Translations under genes and position numbers: made by a program
From: Pseudonocardia kujensis
GTDB taxonomy: Bacteria; Actinomycetota; Actinomycetes; Mycobacteriales; Pseudonocardiaceae
DNA length: 33,937 nt
Reading direction: 5' to 3'
Assembly: GCF_021283305.1 (NCBI RefSeq)
Contig: NZ_JAJSOK010000080.1
Coordinates: forward strand, 1 to 33,937
Notes under the pieces: model-generated
The model's database searches: none
What the model was told of the DNA's origin: nothing
The model's input: only the letters and a program-made list of their open reading frames with translations
In this document: positions 8,081 to 15,819 of the stretch, in pieces
Layout: every line of letters begins with the position of its first letter
Numbering within the stretch: the stretch's first letter is position 1

Positions 8081-8205
8081 CGCACACCCGTTCGGCCGCC
8101 GCACACCCTGTCGAGGGGAGGTGCGGCTCACCCCGCGGGTGTGTCAGGGAGCTCGGACGGGTGTGCGAGGGGCCGAGGGGTGTGCGAGGGGCCGAGGGGT
8201 GTGCG
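8081..8205. repeat. 19-bp-spaced GGGTGTGCG / CGCACACCC repeat cluster
   Basis: CGCACACCC occurs at 8081-8089 and 8100-8108. The reverse complement GGGTGTGCG occurs at 8159-8167, 8178-8186 and 8197-8205, with a variant GGGTGTGTC at 8137-8145. Neighbouring copies on each side are exactly 19 bases apart, and 8161-8179 and 8180-8198 are identical 19-mers. The two sides are inverted, so RNA could fold into a long stem between nnr and alr. Terminator, operator cluster or mobile repeat are all possible. Confidence 0.75.
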
Positions 8206-8280
8206 GGCGGGAACCCCTTGTCCCGCACCACGACCGTGATCGATACAGCTCCTGCCGGGGGCGGATGTCAGAATGCGGGC

Positions 8281-9537
8281 GTGTCCTCGCTCCCCGGAAC
8301 GGCCCCGCCCACCGGATCGGCCCAGCCACCCGGATCGGCCCCGCCACCCGGATCGGCCCAGCGACCCGGATCGGCCCCGCCGGCCGGAACACCGCACGGC
8401 ACGGCCCGTCCGCGTGCCGAGGCGGCGGTCGACCTGGGCGCGATCCGGCACAACGTCGCGCTGCTGTCCGGGCTGGCCCGAGAGTCGGGCGCGGGGACGA
8501 TGGCGGTCGTCAAGGCCGACGGGTACGGGCACGGTGCGGTCGAGGTCGGGCGTGCGGCGCTGGCGGCCGGCGCCACCTGGCTCGGGGTGTGCACGATCGA
8601 GGAGGCCCTGGAGCTGCGCGCGGCCGGCATCACCGCCCCCGTGCTCTCCTGGCTGCACCTGCCGGACGAGGACTTCGCCCCCGCCGTCGCGGCGGGCGTC
8701 GACCTCTCCGTCTCCTCGGTGCGGCACCTCGCCGCCGTGCTCGACGCCGCCCGCCGCACCGGCCGCCCGGCCCGGCTGCACCTCAAGATCGACACCGGTC
8801 TCTCCCGCAACGGCTGCCAGCCCGCCGACTGGCCCGAGCTGCTCGACGCGGTGGAGAAGGCCGGGGAGGAGGCCGAGGTCGTCGCCGTGTGGTCGCACCT
8901 CGCGCACGCCGACCAGCCGCACCACCCGGTGATCGACACCCAGCTCGCGCGGCTGAACGCGGCCTGGGAGCTGGCCCGCGGGCGCGGGTTCGCGCCGCTG
9001 CGCCACCTCGCCAACTCCGCCGCCACGCTCACCCGCCCCGACCTGCACCTCGACCTCGTCCGGCCCGGGATCGCGGTCTACGGGCTCGACCCGCTGGACC
9101 GGCCGGTCGAGGAGTCGCCGCTGCGCCCGGCGATGGAGTTCCGCGCGCGCGTCGCGCTGGTCAAGCGGGTCCCGGCCGGCGAGGGCGTCTCGTACGGGCA
9201 CGAGTGGACGGTCCCGCACGAGACCACGCTCGCGCTGGTGCCGGTGGGCTATGCGGACGGCGTCCCGCGCCGGCTGAACTCCCGCGGCCGGATGCGGGTG
9301 CACCTCGCGGGCAAGGTCCGACCGGTCGTCGGGCGGGTCTGCATGGACCAGGTCGTGGTCGACTGCGGCGAGGACGAGGTCCACGAGGGCGACACCGCGG
9401 TGCTCTTCGGCACGGGCGCCGGCGGCGGCCCCACCGCCCAGGAGTGGGCCACCGAGCTGGGCACGATCCACTACGAGATCGCCACGGGCGTGCACGGCGC
9501 CCGGGTCCGCCGCACGCACCTGGGCGCGGGGGAGTGA
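8281..9537 (+). CDS. alr: Alanine racemase with N-terminal hexapeptide-repeat extension
   Basis: The 418-residue PLP enzyme makes D-alanine for peptidoglycan. The PLP lysine is K78 in AVVKADGYGHGA; the second catalytic base is the Tyr of VSYGHEWT (about residue 304). DLVRPGIAVYG and VCMDQ motifs are also present. The conserved fold begins near residue 48 (AAVDLGAIRHN), so about 45 residues are extra. These include four hexapeptide repeats of P-x-G-S-A-(Q/P) coded by 18-bp tandem repeats. The GTG at 8281 is the only plausible upstream start and has CAGAAT 6 bases before it, suggesting a leaderless message. Forms an operon with the hydrolase 2 bases downstream. Confidence 0.95.
   Translation: MSSLPGTAPPTGSAQPPGSAPPPGSAQRPGSAPPAGTPHGTARPRAEAAVDLGAIRHNVALLSGLARESGAGTMAVVKADGYGHGAVEVGRAALAAGATWLGVCTIEEALELRAAGITAPVLSWLHLPDEDFAPAVAAGVDLSVSSVRHLAAVLDAARRTGRPARLHLKIDTGLSRNGCQPADWPELLDAVEKAGEEAEVVAVWSHLAHADQPHHPVIDTQLARLNAAWELARGRGFAPLRHLANSAATLTRPDLHLDLVRPGIAVYGLDPLDRPVEESPLRPAMEFRARVALVKRVPAGEGVSYGHEWTVPHETTLALVPVGYADGVPRRLNSRGRMRVHLAGKVRPVVGRVCMDQVVVDCGEDEVHEGDTAVLFGTGAGGGPTAQEWATELGTIHYEIATGVHGARVRRTHLGAGE
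8308..8379 (+). repeat. Four 18-bp tandem repeats inside alr
   Basis: Units at 8308-8325, 8326-8343, 8344-8361 and 8362-8379 share the core CCCGGATCGGCCC and differ at a few positions. Each encodes one hexapeptide (PTGSAQ, PPGSAP, PPGSAQ, RPGSAP). The unit length is a multiple of three, so copy number can change without frameshift. Confidence 0.9.
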
Positions 9538-9539
9538 GC

Positions 9540-10649
9540 GTGGCCGGCCGGAGGCTGTGGCAGGCGCTCGGGGTCGCGGGCGGCGTCGTCGGGGCGGCCG
9601 GCGCCGCCGTCGGCGTCGGGGTGGCGAGCCACAAGCGGCACGAGATCGCCAAGGAGCGCCGCCGCCTCGCCGGTGAGCTGGACTCCGCGGGCCGGCAGCC
9701 GGGGGCCGAACCGGCGCCGACGTCGTCGTCGGTCATGACCGAGGACGGCATCCGGCTGGCCTGCGAGGAGCTGCCGTCCCGCACCGGCCAGCCACTGCTC
9801 ACCGTGGTGCTGGTGCACGGGTTCGCCCTCGACCGCCGCACCTGGCACTTCCAGCGGGAGGCGTTCCCGCTGATGGCGGACCCGTCGGTCCGCACGGTGC
9901 TCTACGACCAGCGCAGCCACGGGCGCTCCGAGCGCGCGCCGCAGGAGAGCTGCACCATCGACCAGCTCGGCCACGACCTGGACTCGGTCGTCCGGGCGCT
10001 GGCACCGGAGGGACCGCTGGTGCTCGTCGGGCACTCGATGGGCGGCATGACGCTGATGGCGCTCGCCGACCAGCAGCCCGAGCTGTTCGAGTCGCGGGTA
10101 CTGGGCGTGGGGTTCGTGGCGACGTCGGCGGGCGAGATGGGCAGCGCGGGCCTGCCGGGCACCCTGCTCTCCCGGCACAACCCGGTCACCCGCGGGCTCG
10201 GCGCCCTGGCCCGGGTGCAGCCGCGGTTCGTGGAGGGCGCGCGCAAGGCGCTGGGCGACGTCGTCTGGGGCTTCACGCGCCGCTTCGCCTTCGGCGACCG
10301 CCGGGTCGACCCGGCGCTGGTCGACCTGGTCGACACCATGATCAGCGCCAATGCGCTCGACGCGCTCACCGACTTCGCCGACACCCTCGGCACGCACGAC
10401 CGGCTGGCGGCACTGCCCGCCCTCGCCGGCTGCGAGGTGCTGATCGTCGCCGGCACGAAGGACCAGGTGATCCCGTACGCGCACAGCGAGCGGATCGCCG
10501 CCGAGCTGCCGAAGGCCGAGCTGCTCGAGCTGGAGGGCGTCGGGCACCTGCCGCTGCTGGAGCGGCACGAGGAGGTCCAGGAAGCCCTGGAGGGACTGGT
10601 CCGGCGGGCGGCCTCGCGGGCCCCGCGCCGGCGCAGGAGGCGAGCATGA
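9540..10649 (+). CDS. Alpha/beta hydrolase with N-terminal membrane anchor
   Basis: The 369-residue product has a glycine/alanine-rich hydrophobic helix at about 8-29 (an uncleaved anchor or signal), then a basic linker and a canonical alpha/beta-hydrolase fold. LVHGFALDRRTWHF forms the oxyanion-hole HG motif, GHSMGG holds the nucleophile Ser166, GTKDQVIP carries the likely acid Asp, and GVGHLPLLE the catalytic His. Substrate cannot be read from sequence. It starts 2 bases after alr and overlaps tsaE by four bases (ATGA), an alr-hydrolase-tsaE order that I recall from other actinobacteria too. The C terminus is very basic (RRRRRRA). Confidence 0.88.
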   Translation: MAGRRLWQALGVAGGVVGAAGAAVGVGVASHKRHEIAKERRRLAGELDSAGRQPGAEPAPTSSSVMTEDGIRLACEELPSRTGQPLLTVVLVHGFALDRRTWHFQREAFPLMADPSVRTVLYDQRSHGRSERAPQESCTIDQLGHDLDSVVRALAPEGPLVLVGHSMGGMTLMALADQQPELFESRVLGVGFVATSAGEMGSAGLPGTLLSRHNPVTRGLGALARVQPRFVEGARKALGDVVWGFTRRFAFGDRRVDPALVDLVDTMISANALDALTDFADTLGTHDRLAALPALAGCEVLIVAGTKDQVIPYAHSERIAAELPKAELLELEGVGHLPLLERHEEVQEALEGLVRRAASRAPRRRRRRA

Positions 10650-11101
10650 CGTGGGACGAGCCGGTCGAGCTCCCGGAGCCGGCCGACACCGAGGCCTACG
10701 GCGAGGAGCTGGGCCGCGAGCTGGGCGCCGGCGACCTCGTCGTGCTGTCCGGGCCGCTGGGTGCGGGCAAGACGGCGCTGGTCCGGGGCCTGGCCCGCGG
10801 GCTGCGGGTGGCCGGGCCGATCACGTCGCCGACCTTCGTCATCGCGCGGGAGCACCGGCCGCTGCCCGGCGGGCCGGGCGTCCCGCTGGTGCACGTCGAC
10901 GCCTACCGGCTCGGTGCGGTCGCCTCGGTCGCCGCGGAGCTCGACGACCTCGACCTCGACACCGACCTCACCGAGGCCGTCGTCGCGGTGGAGTGGGGTG
11001 AGGGCGTGGCCGAGCGCCTCGCGGAGAATCACGTGCTGGTGCACCTCGAGCGCCGGGAGGACGACGTCCGGGTCGCGCGGGCCGAGCGGGTCGCGCCGTG
11101 A
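10646..11101 (+). CDS. tsaE: tRNA t6A biosynthesis ATPase TsaE
   Basis: The 151-residue P-loop ATPase needed, with TsaB and TsaD, for threonylcarbamoylation of A37 in ANN-decoding tRNAs. The Walker A motif GPLGAGKT (37-44) is intact, followed by the family segment ITSPTFVIAREH and by HVDAYRL (Asp/Tyr conserved). VVAVEWGEG near residue 112 is also typical. The ATG overlaps the stop of the hydrolase gene. The tsaB partner is separated from it by a HAD gene and a new -10 box. Confidence 0.93.
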   Translation: MTWDEPVELPEPADTEAYGEELGRELGAGDLVVLSGPLGAGKTALVRGLARGLRVAGPITSPTFVIAREHRPLPGGPGVPLVHVDAYRLGAVASVAAELDDLDLDTDLTEAVVAVEWGEGVAERLAENHVLVHLERREDDVRVARAERVAP

Positions 11102-11108
11102 TCGCACC

Positions 11109-11819
11109 ATGATCGAGGCCGTCCTCTTCGACTGGGGCGGCACGCTCACGCCCTGGCGCACGATGGACTTCCATGCGGGCTGGCGCGCCTACAGCGAGGT
11201 CCTGCACGCCGACGAGCCGGAGCGGGCCCGCGCGGTCGCGGCCGCCCTCGCCGAGGCGGACACCGCCCGCTGGGCCGGCGTCCAGAACGACGCGCGCGCC
11301 TTCCACCTCGCCCACGTGCTGGCCGACGCCGCGGTCGACGAGACCTCCGAGCTGCACGGCGCCGCGCTCGAGGCGTACCGGGCGTTCTGGGTGCAGGCCA
11401 CCCACACCGATCCCGAAGCGGCCCCGATGCTCGAGGAGCTGCGCGGGCGCGGGCTGCGGCTCGGCGTGCTGTCCTCGACGATGTGGCCCGGCGAGTGGCA
11501 CGAGGAGTGGCTGCGCCGGGACCGGGTGCTGCACCTGTTCGACGGCGTGACCTGGAGCAGCGACCTGCAGTACACCAAGCCGCACCCCGAGGCGTTCCGC
11601 GCGGCGATGGCCGCCGTCGGGGTCGAGGACCCGGCCCGGTGCGTCTACGTCGGCGACCGCCCGTACGACGACATCAGCGGCGCCAAGGCCGTCGGCATGC
11701 GCGCGGTGCTGGTGCCGCACAGCGACATCCCGGTGGCGCAGCGGGTCCCGGTCGACGTCGAGCCCGACGGAGTGATCCAGCGCCTGGCCGAGCTGCCCGC
11801 CCTGCTCCGGGACTGGTAG
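11109..11819 (+). CDS. HAD superfamily hydrolase
   Basis: The 236-residue protein has HAD motif I as FDWGGTL at 8-14. Asp9 is the nucleophile, but the second Asp of DxD is Gly, as in phosphonatase-like and some other HAD subgroups. Motif II is GVLSS, motif III Lys is in YTKPHPEAF, and motif IV reads GDRPYDDISGAKAVGM. A helical cap lies between motifs I and II. Likely a phosphatase or related hydrolase on a small metabolite; the missing second Asp makes a simple phosphatase less certain. It begins 7 bases after tsaE and sits inside what is otherwise the t6A cluster; it is absent from the mycobacterial version as I recall it. Confidence 0.85.
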   Translation: MIEAVLFDWGGTLTPWRTMDFHAGWRAYSEVLHADEPERARAVAAALAEADTARWAGVQNDARAFHLAHVLADAAVDETSELHGAALEAYRAFWVQATHTDPEAAPMLEELRGRGLRLGVLSSTMWPGEWHEEWLRRDRVLHLFDGVTWSSDLQYTKPHPEAFRAAMAAVGVEDPARCVYVGDRPYDDISGAKAVGMRAVLVPHSDIPVAQRVPVDVEPDGVIQRLAELPALLRDW

Positions 11820-11853
11820 GCGGCCCGGCGGACCGGCGTCCGGCGGGCGCTCG

Positions 11854-11859
11854 TAGGCT
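11854..11859 (+). promoter_or_regulatory. -10 box of tsaB, leaderless type
   Basis: TAGGCT lies 7 bases before the GTG at 11867, so the message would start at the initiation codon. This gives tsaB-rimI-tsaD their own promoter after the HAD gene. Confidence 0.4.
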
Positions 11860-11866
11860 CGGTGGC

Positions 11867-12550
11867 GTGCTCGTGCTGGCCCTGGACACCGCCACGCCCG
11901 CCGTCACCGCCGGTGTCGTGCGGCTGACCGAAGGCCCCGGCGCCCGCGTCGCCGAGCTCGGCGTGCGCGTCACGCACGACGCCCGCAAGCACGGCGAGCT
12001 CCTCATGCCGGGCGTGCAGGGCGCCTGTGCCGACGCCGGGATCCGGTTGCGGGAGGTGGAGGCGATCGTCGTCGGCACCGGGCCCGGGCCTTTCACCGGC
12101 CTGCGGGTCGGCATGGTCACCGCCGCCTCGCTCGGCGACGCGCTGGGCGTCCCGGTGCACGGGGTCTGCTCGCTCGACGCGATCGCCCAGGCCGTCGTGC
12201 TGCCCGGCAAGCTCACCGGGAACCTGCTGGTGGCGACGGACGCGCGGCGCCGCGAGGTGTACTGGGCCGCGTACGAGGCGGAGGGAGCCCGGCTGACCGG
12301 GCCGACCGTGGAGGGCCCCGACGCGGTGGCCGAGCGGCTCGACGGTCTGCACCTGGTCGCCGCCGCCGGCACGATGGCCGAGCGCTTCGGCCTGCCCCTG
12401 CGCGAACCCGCGAGCCCCACGCCCGCGGGCCTGGTCGCCGCGGCCGCCCCCGCCCTGGACTCCGGCCGCACCCCGGGCCCGCTCGAGCCGCTCTATCTGC
12501 GCCGACCCGACGCCGTCCCGCCCGGGGAGCGGAAGAAGGTGCACACGTGA
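11867..12550 (+). CDS. tsaB: tRNA t6A biosynthesis protein TsaB
   Basis: The 227-residue ASKHA-fold partner of TsaD. It begins MLVLALDTATPAVTAG, the expected first strand. HGELLMPGV is the helix containing the conserved His, and GTGPGPFTGLRVGM is the family signature used in dimerisation with TsaD. It lacks the metal-binding histidines of TsaD, as normal. The GTG at 11867 gives the right N terminus and sits 7 bases after TAGGCT. The gene overlaps rimI by four bases (GTGA), and rimI overlaps tsaD in the same way, so the three are co-expressed. Confidence 0.94.
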   Translation: MLVLALDTATPAVTAGVVRLTEGPGARVAELGVRVTHDARKHGELLMPGVQGACADAGIRLREVEAIVVGTGPGPFTGLRVGMVTAASLGDALGVPVHGVCSLDAIAQAVVLPGKLTGNLLVATDARRREVYWAAYEAEGARLTGPTVEGPDAVAERLDGLHLVAAAGTMAERFGLPLREPASPTPAGLVAAAAPALDSGRTPGPLEPLYLRRPDAVPPGERKKVHT

Positions 12551-13014
12551 GCGACACGGGCACGGTGACGATCGGGCCGCTCTACCGGGCCGACGCGCCG
12601 CGGTGCGCCGAGCTGGAGAAGGCCCTCTTCCCGGGCGACGACCCGTGGAGTGCCCAGGCCTTCCGCGACGAGGTCTCGCGCGGCCTGCCCTACTTCGCCG
12701 CCCGGCTCGACGGCGAGCTCGTCGGGTACGCCGGGCTCGGCGTCACCGCCGGCCCGCCGCAGGCCGAGGCCGAGGTGCACACGATCGGCGTCGACCCGGC
12801 CCACCAGGGCCGCGGCATCGGGCGCCGGCTGCTCGACGCCCTGCTGGGCGTCGCCGACGCGCTGCACGCGACGGTCTTCCTCGAGGTCCGGACGGACAAC
12901 GAGCCCGCCATCGGGCTCTACGAGAAGACCGGCTTCGCCGTCGTCGGGCTGCGGAAGCGGTACTACCGGCCCAGCGGGGCCGACGCCTACACGATGAAGA
13001 GGGACCCCCGGTGA
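12547..13014 (+). CDS. rimI: Ribosomal protein alanine N-acetyltransferase, GNAT family
   Basis: The 155-residue GNAT enzyme has the acetyl-CoA motif VDPAHQGRGIGRRLL (Q87-G-R-G-I-G92) and the C-terminal EVRTDNEPAIGLYEKTGFAVVGLRKRYY. The latter is the RimI-type N-x-x-A-x-x-L-Y-x-x-x-G-F pattern. It N-acetylates the N terminus of S18 and probably other proteins. Placement between tsaB and tsaD, overlapping both by four bases, is typical of actinobacteria. Confidence 0.9.
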   Translation: MSDTGTVTIGPLYRADAPRCAELEKALFPGDDPWSAQAFRDEVSRGLPYFAARLDGELVGYAGLGVTAGPPQAEAEVHTIGVDPAHQGRGIGRRLLDALLGVADALHATVFLEVRTDNEPAIGLYEKTGFAVVGLRKRYYRPSGADAYTMKRDPR

Positions 13015-14054
13015 CGATCGTTCTCGGTATCGAGACCTCCTGCGACGAGACCGGCGTGGGCATCGTCCGGATGTCGGGGTCGGGGGTCGCCGAGCTGCTC
13101 GCGAACGAGATCGCGTCGAGCGTGGAGGAGCACGCCCGCTTCGGCGGCGTGGTTCCGGAGGTGGCGTCGCGGGCGCACCTGCAGGCGATGGTCCCGGCGG
13201 TGCACCGGGCGTTGGAGACGGCCGGCCTGAAGGGTTCCGACGTCGACGCCGTGGCCGTCACCGCGGGTCCCGGGCTCGCCGGGGCGCTGCTCGTGGGGGT
13301 CGCGGCGGCCAAGGCCTACGCCGCCGCGTGGGACGTCCCGCTGTACGGCGTGAACCACCTGGCCGCGCACGTCGCCGTCGACACCGTGCAGCACGGGCCG
13401 CTGCCCCCGGCGCTCGCGCTGCTCGTCTCCGGCGGCCACTCCAGCCTGCTCGCGGTGCCGGACCTCGCCGGACCCGTGACCCCCCTCGGCGCCACGATCG
13501 ACGACGCCGCGGGTGAGGCGTTCGACAAGGTCGCCCGCCTGCTCGGGCTGCCCTTCCCCGGCGGTCCGTGGATCGACAAGGCCGCGCGCGAGGGCGACCC
13601 GGCCGCGATCCACTTCCCCCGCGGGCTGACCGGCCCGCGTGACGCGAAGTACGACTTCTCGTTCTCCGGGCTCAAGACGGCCGTCGCGCGGCACGTCGAG
13701 GCGCTGGAGCGGTCGGGGACCCCGGTCCCGGTCGCGGACGTCGCCGCGTCGTTCCAGGAGGCGGTGACCGACGTCCTCACGATGAAGACCGTGAAGGCCG
13801 CGCAGGAGTACGGCATGGACACCGTGCTGCTCGGGGGCGGGGTCGCCGCCAACTCGCGGCTGCGCGCGCTGGCCGAGGAGCGTTGCACCGCCGCGGGCCT
13901 GCGGCTGCGGGTGCCCCGCCCGGTGCTCTGCACGGACAACGGTGCGATGGTCGCCGCGCTCGGCGCGCACCTCGCCCACACCGGCGCCACGCCGTCCGAC
14001 CTCGCTCTCCCCGCCGACTCGAGCCTGCAGGTCACCGAGGTCCTCGTCCCCTGA
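13011..14054 (+). CDS. tsaD: tRNA N6-threonylcarbamoyladenosine transferase TsaD
   Basis: The 347-residue metal-dependent transferase puts threonylcarbamoyl on A37 of tRNA. It starts MTIVLGIETSCDETGVGIV, as expected. Metal ligands H116 and H120 lie in NHLAAH; SGGHSSL, DDAAGEAFDKVARLLGLPFPGG and KYDFSFSGLKTAV are family signatures. The third metal ligand is the Asp of LCTDNGAMVA near the C terminus. The GTG overlaps the rimI stop. This is the last gene of the t6A cluster and converges with the ArsR-type gene across an inverted repeat. Confidence 0.97.
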   Translation: MTIVLGIETSCDETGVGIVRMSGSGVAELLANEIASSVEEHARFGGVVPEVASRAHLQAMVPAVHRALETAGLKGSDVDAVAVTAGPGLAGALLVGVAAAKAYAAAWDVPLYGVNHLAAHVAVDTVQHGPLPPALALLVSGGHSSLLAVPDLAGPVTPLGATIDDAAGEAFDKVARLLGLPFPGGPWIDKAAREGDPAAIHFPRGLTGPRDAKYDFSFSGLKTAVARHVEALERSGTPVPVADVAASFQEAVTDVLTMKTVKAAQEYGMDTVLLGGGVAANSRLRALAEERCTAAGLRLRVPRPVLCTDNGAMVAALGAHLAHTGATPSDLALPADSSLQVTEVLVP

Positions 14055-14057
14055 CCA

Positions 14058-14149
14058 CCCGCGGGTCGGCACTCCCGGTCGACCGAACGTGCGATCCCGG
14101 GATGGACCGGGATGTGCGACACGGCGCCCCGGAAGTGCCGACTCGCGGG
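14058..14149. terminator. Inverted repeat between convergent tsaD and ArsR-type gene
   Basis: CCCGCGGGTCGGCACT (14058-14073) pairs with AGTGCCGACTCGCGGG (14134-14149) with one mismatch. Inside, ATCCCGG (14094-14100) pairs with CCGGGAT (14107-14113). The structure fills the gap between two stop codons, so it probably terminates both transcripts. No T-run is present, which is common in actinobacteria. Confidence 0.6.
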
Positions 14150-14150
14150 G

Positions 14151-14864
14151 TCAGGCACCGAAGGTGCGGGCCAACCCCTCCCGGCCCGCCTCGGTGACCG
14201 TGACGGCCCGGTCCTTCGGCGCGCGCCGCACCCAGCCCAGCTCGACCAACCGGGCCAGGATCCCCGCGCCGGCTGCGCCGGACAGGTGGTGTTCCTGCTC
14301 GGTCCAGTCGACGCAGTAGCGGACCGCCCTGCGACCGGGGGCGAGGCGGACGCCGAAGTCGTCGAGCCACGCGTCGCCCTCGGCCGTGAAGCGGTAGTCG
14401 ACGTCGTGCCCGAACCCGACGGGCGGGTCCGCGGGGTCCCGCCGGCCGTCGCCGCCACCGAGCAGGCCGGCGTCGACGAGGTGGCGCATGATCGCGACGC
14501 CGAGCTCACCGGCGAGGTGGTCGTAGCAGGTCCGGGCACGGCGCAGGGCCCGCGCGCGGGTGCCCTCGCGCAGCGAGGTGACCGGCCGGGGCGGGGCAAG
14601 GGCGACCATCGCCTCCAGCAGCCGCCCGACGTGGGGGCCGGCGAGCCGGTAGAAGCGGTGCCGGCCGTGCGTCTGCACGGTCACCAGCCCGCCCTCGCGC
14701 AGCTTGCCGAGGTGGGTGCTGGCGGTCGAGGCGCTGACGCCGGCCTCGGCCGCGAGCCGGCTCGCCGGCAGGGCCCGGCCGTCGTCGAGGGCGAGCAGGA
14801 TGCGGCAGCGGCGCTCGTCGCCGAGCAGCGCACCGACCGCGGCGATGTCGGCGTCCCCGGGCAT
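14151..14864 (-). CDS. ArsR-type winged-helix transcriptional regulator with C-terminal domain
   Basis: The 237-residue protein has an ArsR-like winged helix at about 5-85: LLGDERRCRILLALDDG, then the recognition region GVSASTASTHLGKLREGGLV and the wing TVQTHGRHRFYRL. About 140 further residues form a C-terminal domain with a helical ARTCYDHLAGELG segment and a second possible winged-helix-like part. It is a longer ArsR type in which the extension may sense a ligand. Cys and His residues are few, so a metal site is not obvious. TAGCCT lies 6 bases before the ATG on this strand (14876 to 14871), predicting a leaderless message. Target genes are not evident. Confidence 0.82.
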   Translation of the reverse strand: MPGDADIAAVGALLGDERRCRILLALDDGRALPASRLAAEAGVSASTASTHLGKLREGGLVTVQTHGRHRFYRLAGPHVGRLLEAMVALAPPRPVTSLREGTRARALRRARTCYDHLAGELGVAIMRHLVDAGLLGGGDGRRDPADPPVGFGHDVDYRFTAEGDAWLDDFGVRLAPGRRAVRYCVDWTEQEHHLSGAAGAGILARLVELGWVRRAPKDRAVTVTEAGREGLARTFGA

Positions 14865-14982
14865 GCCTCGAGGCTAGGGCCGCGACCGTTCGACCGCCGT
14901 CGAAGCGGTCCGGGCCCAAGGTCGTGTTGACGAAGCCGCGGTCGATGGGCTTCCTGATCCAGATCGTCGGCAGACGGGCAGC

Positions 14983-15114
14983 GTGCCGGGGGTCGGCCTG
15001 TTCGGCGCGCTCGCGGCGGGGAACCTCGCGGCCGGCCTGCACGCGGCGCTGAGGATCTCGGCGAGGATCGCGGCGGCCGTCGGGCTGCTCGGCCTGCGCC
15101 TGGGCCGCGGCTGA
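14983..15114 (+). other. Possible small hydrophobic ORF or remnant (43 codons)
   Basis: The gap between the ArsR and TetR genes contains a GTG-started frame for a 43-residue Ala/Gly/Leu-rich peptide starting MPGVGLFGALAAGN. Another plus-strand frame just upstream contains MGFLIQIVGR (from about 14946). The two hydrophobic stretches in different frames could be a decayed membrane-protein gene, but no ribosome binding site or homologue is recognised, and chance is likely. Confidence 0.2.
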
Positions 15115-15129
15115 GCCGCTCGCGCGCCG

Positions 15130-15750
15130 CTACCCGCAGACCACGTGGCCGAGCAGGTGCCGGACGCCGGCGCGAAGGTCGTCGAGGGCGAGCTCGGAGC
15201 CGCCGAGGTGGCGCAGCAGGGCCTGCTGGAACAGCCCGTCGAAGGTCGCGTAGGCCAGGGCCGAGCTGCAGGTGGGCTCGCGTCCCGCGAGCTCGGCGTA
15301 GCGGGTGACGATCCGCCAGATCATCCGCTCCAGGCTCTCGTCGATCTCGGCGACGTCGGGCCGGAAGGACTCCTCGAACAGCGACTGGGAGCGCAGGTCG
15401 TACCAGAGCCGGTGCATGAGCGCGTCGTCGCGGCAGGTGGTCGCGAGGCCCTCGGCGAGGTCCGCGGCCAGGCCCTCCGCGGTCTCGGAGTCGGTGACGA
15501 TCGCGTCGTACCGCTGCACGCACACGGCCTTGTAGCGGCGCACGCAGTACATGATCAGCTCGACCTTGTCGCGGAAGTAGTAGTGCAGCGTGCCGTGGCT
15601 GAACTCGGTGTTCTGCGCGATCTCCCGCAGGCTGGTGCGCGCGTAGCCGCGCTCGGACAGCGTCTGCAGCGCGCCCTCGGCCAGCAGCCGGCGGCGCTCC
15701 TCGAACTTGTCGACCTGGCGACGGGACACCCGGTCGGCAGCGGTGGTCAC
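15130..15750 (-). CDS. TetR family transcriptional regulator
   Basis: The 206-residue regulator has an N-terminal TetR helix-turn-helix (about 18-65): RRRLLAEGALQTLSERGYARTSLREIA, followed by FSHGTLHYYFRDKVELI. A helical ligand-binding domain follows, including WYDLRSQSLFEESFRPDVAEIDES. The GTG at 15750 lies 7 bases after TACCCT (15763 to 15758 on this strand), a leaderless arrangement. Two palindromic sites at 15771-15782 and 15793-15804 cover the promoter, so the protein probably represses itself. The aldo/keto reductase gene lies immediately upstream on the same strand and may be part of the same response. The ligand is unknown. Confidence 0.9.
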   Translation of the reverse strand: MTTAADRVSRRQVDKFEERRRLLAEGALQTLSERGYARTSLREIAQNTEFSHGTLHYYFRDKVELIMYCVRRYKAVCVQRYDAIVTDSETAEGLAADLAEGLATTCRDDALMHRLWYDLRSQSLFEESFRPDVAEIDESLERMIWRIVTRYAELAGREPTCSSALAYATFDGLFQQALLRHLGGSELALDDLRAGVRHLLGHVVCG

Positions 15751-15757
15751 GGTGGGC

Positions 15758-15805
15758 AGGGTAACCGACCGGACGACCGTCCAGGGGAGCCCGGACGGTC
15801 GTCCG
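15758..15805 (-). promoter_or_regulatory. tetR promoter with paired GGACG-N2-CGTCC operators
   Basis: Two 12-bp palindromes, GGACGACCGTCC (15771-15782) and GGACGGTCGTCC (15793-15804), are also exact inverted copies of each other (13-bp arms 15770-15782 and 15793-15805, 10-base spacer). Their centres are 22 bases apart, two DNA turns. The nearer one sits just upstream of the -10 box TACCCT (15763 to 15758). This is the expected geometry for two TetR dimers on one face of the helix; autoregulation is inference. Confidence 0.75.
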
Positions 15806-15819
15806 CAGCGGCTCCGGCG

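Noticed and set aside
8281..8400. CRISPR-like look of the repeats at the start of alr and in the gap before it
   Set aside because: Units are 18-19 bp, tandem with no unique spacers, and the 18-bp set is in frame inside alr; no cas genes are present.
6588..10649. 1353-codon open frame through nnr, alr and the hydrolase
   Set aside because: The first 980 codons are an Arg/Gly-rich shadow of nnr and alr; only the part from 9540 is a real gene.
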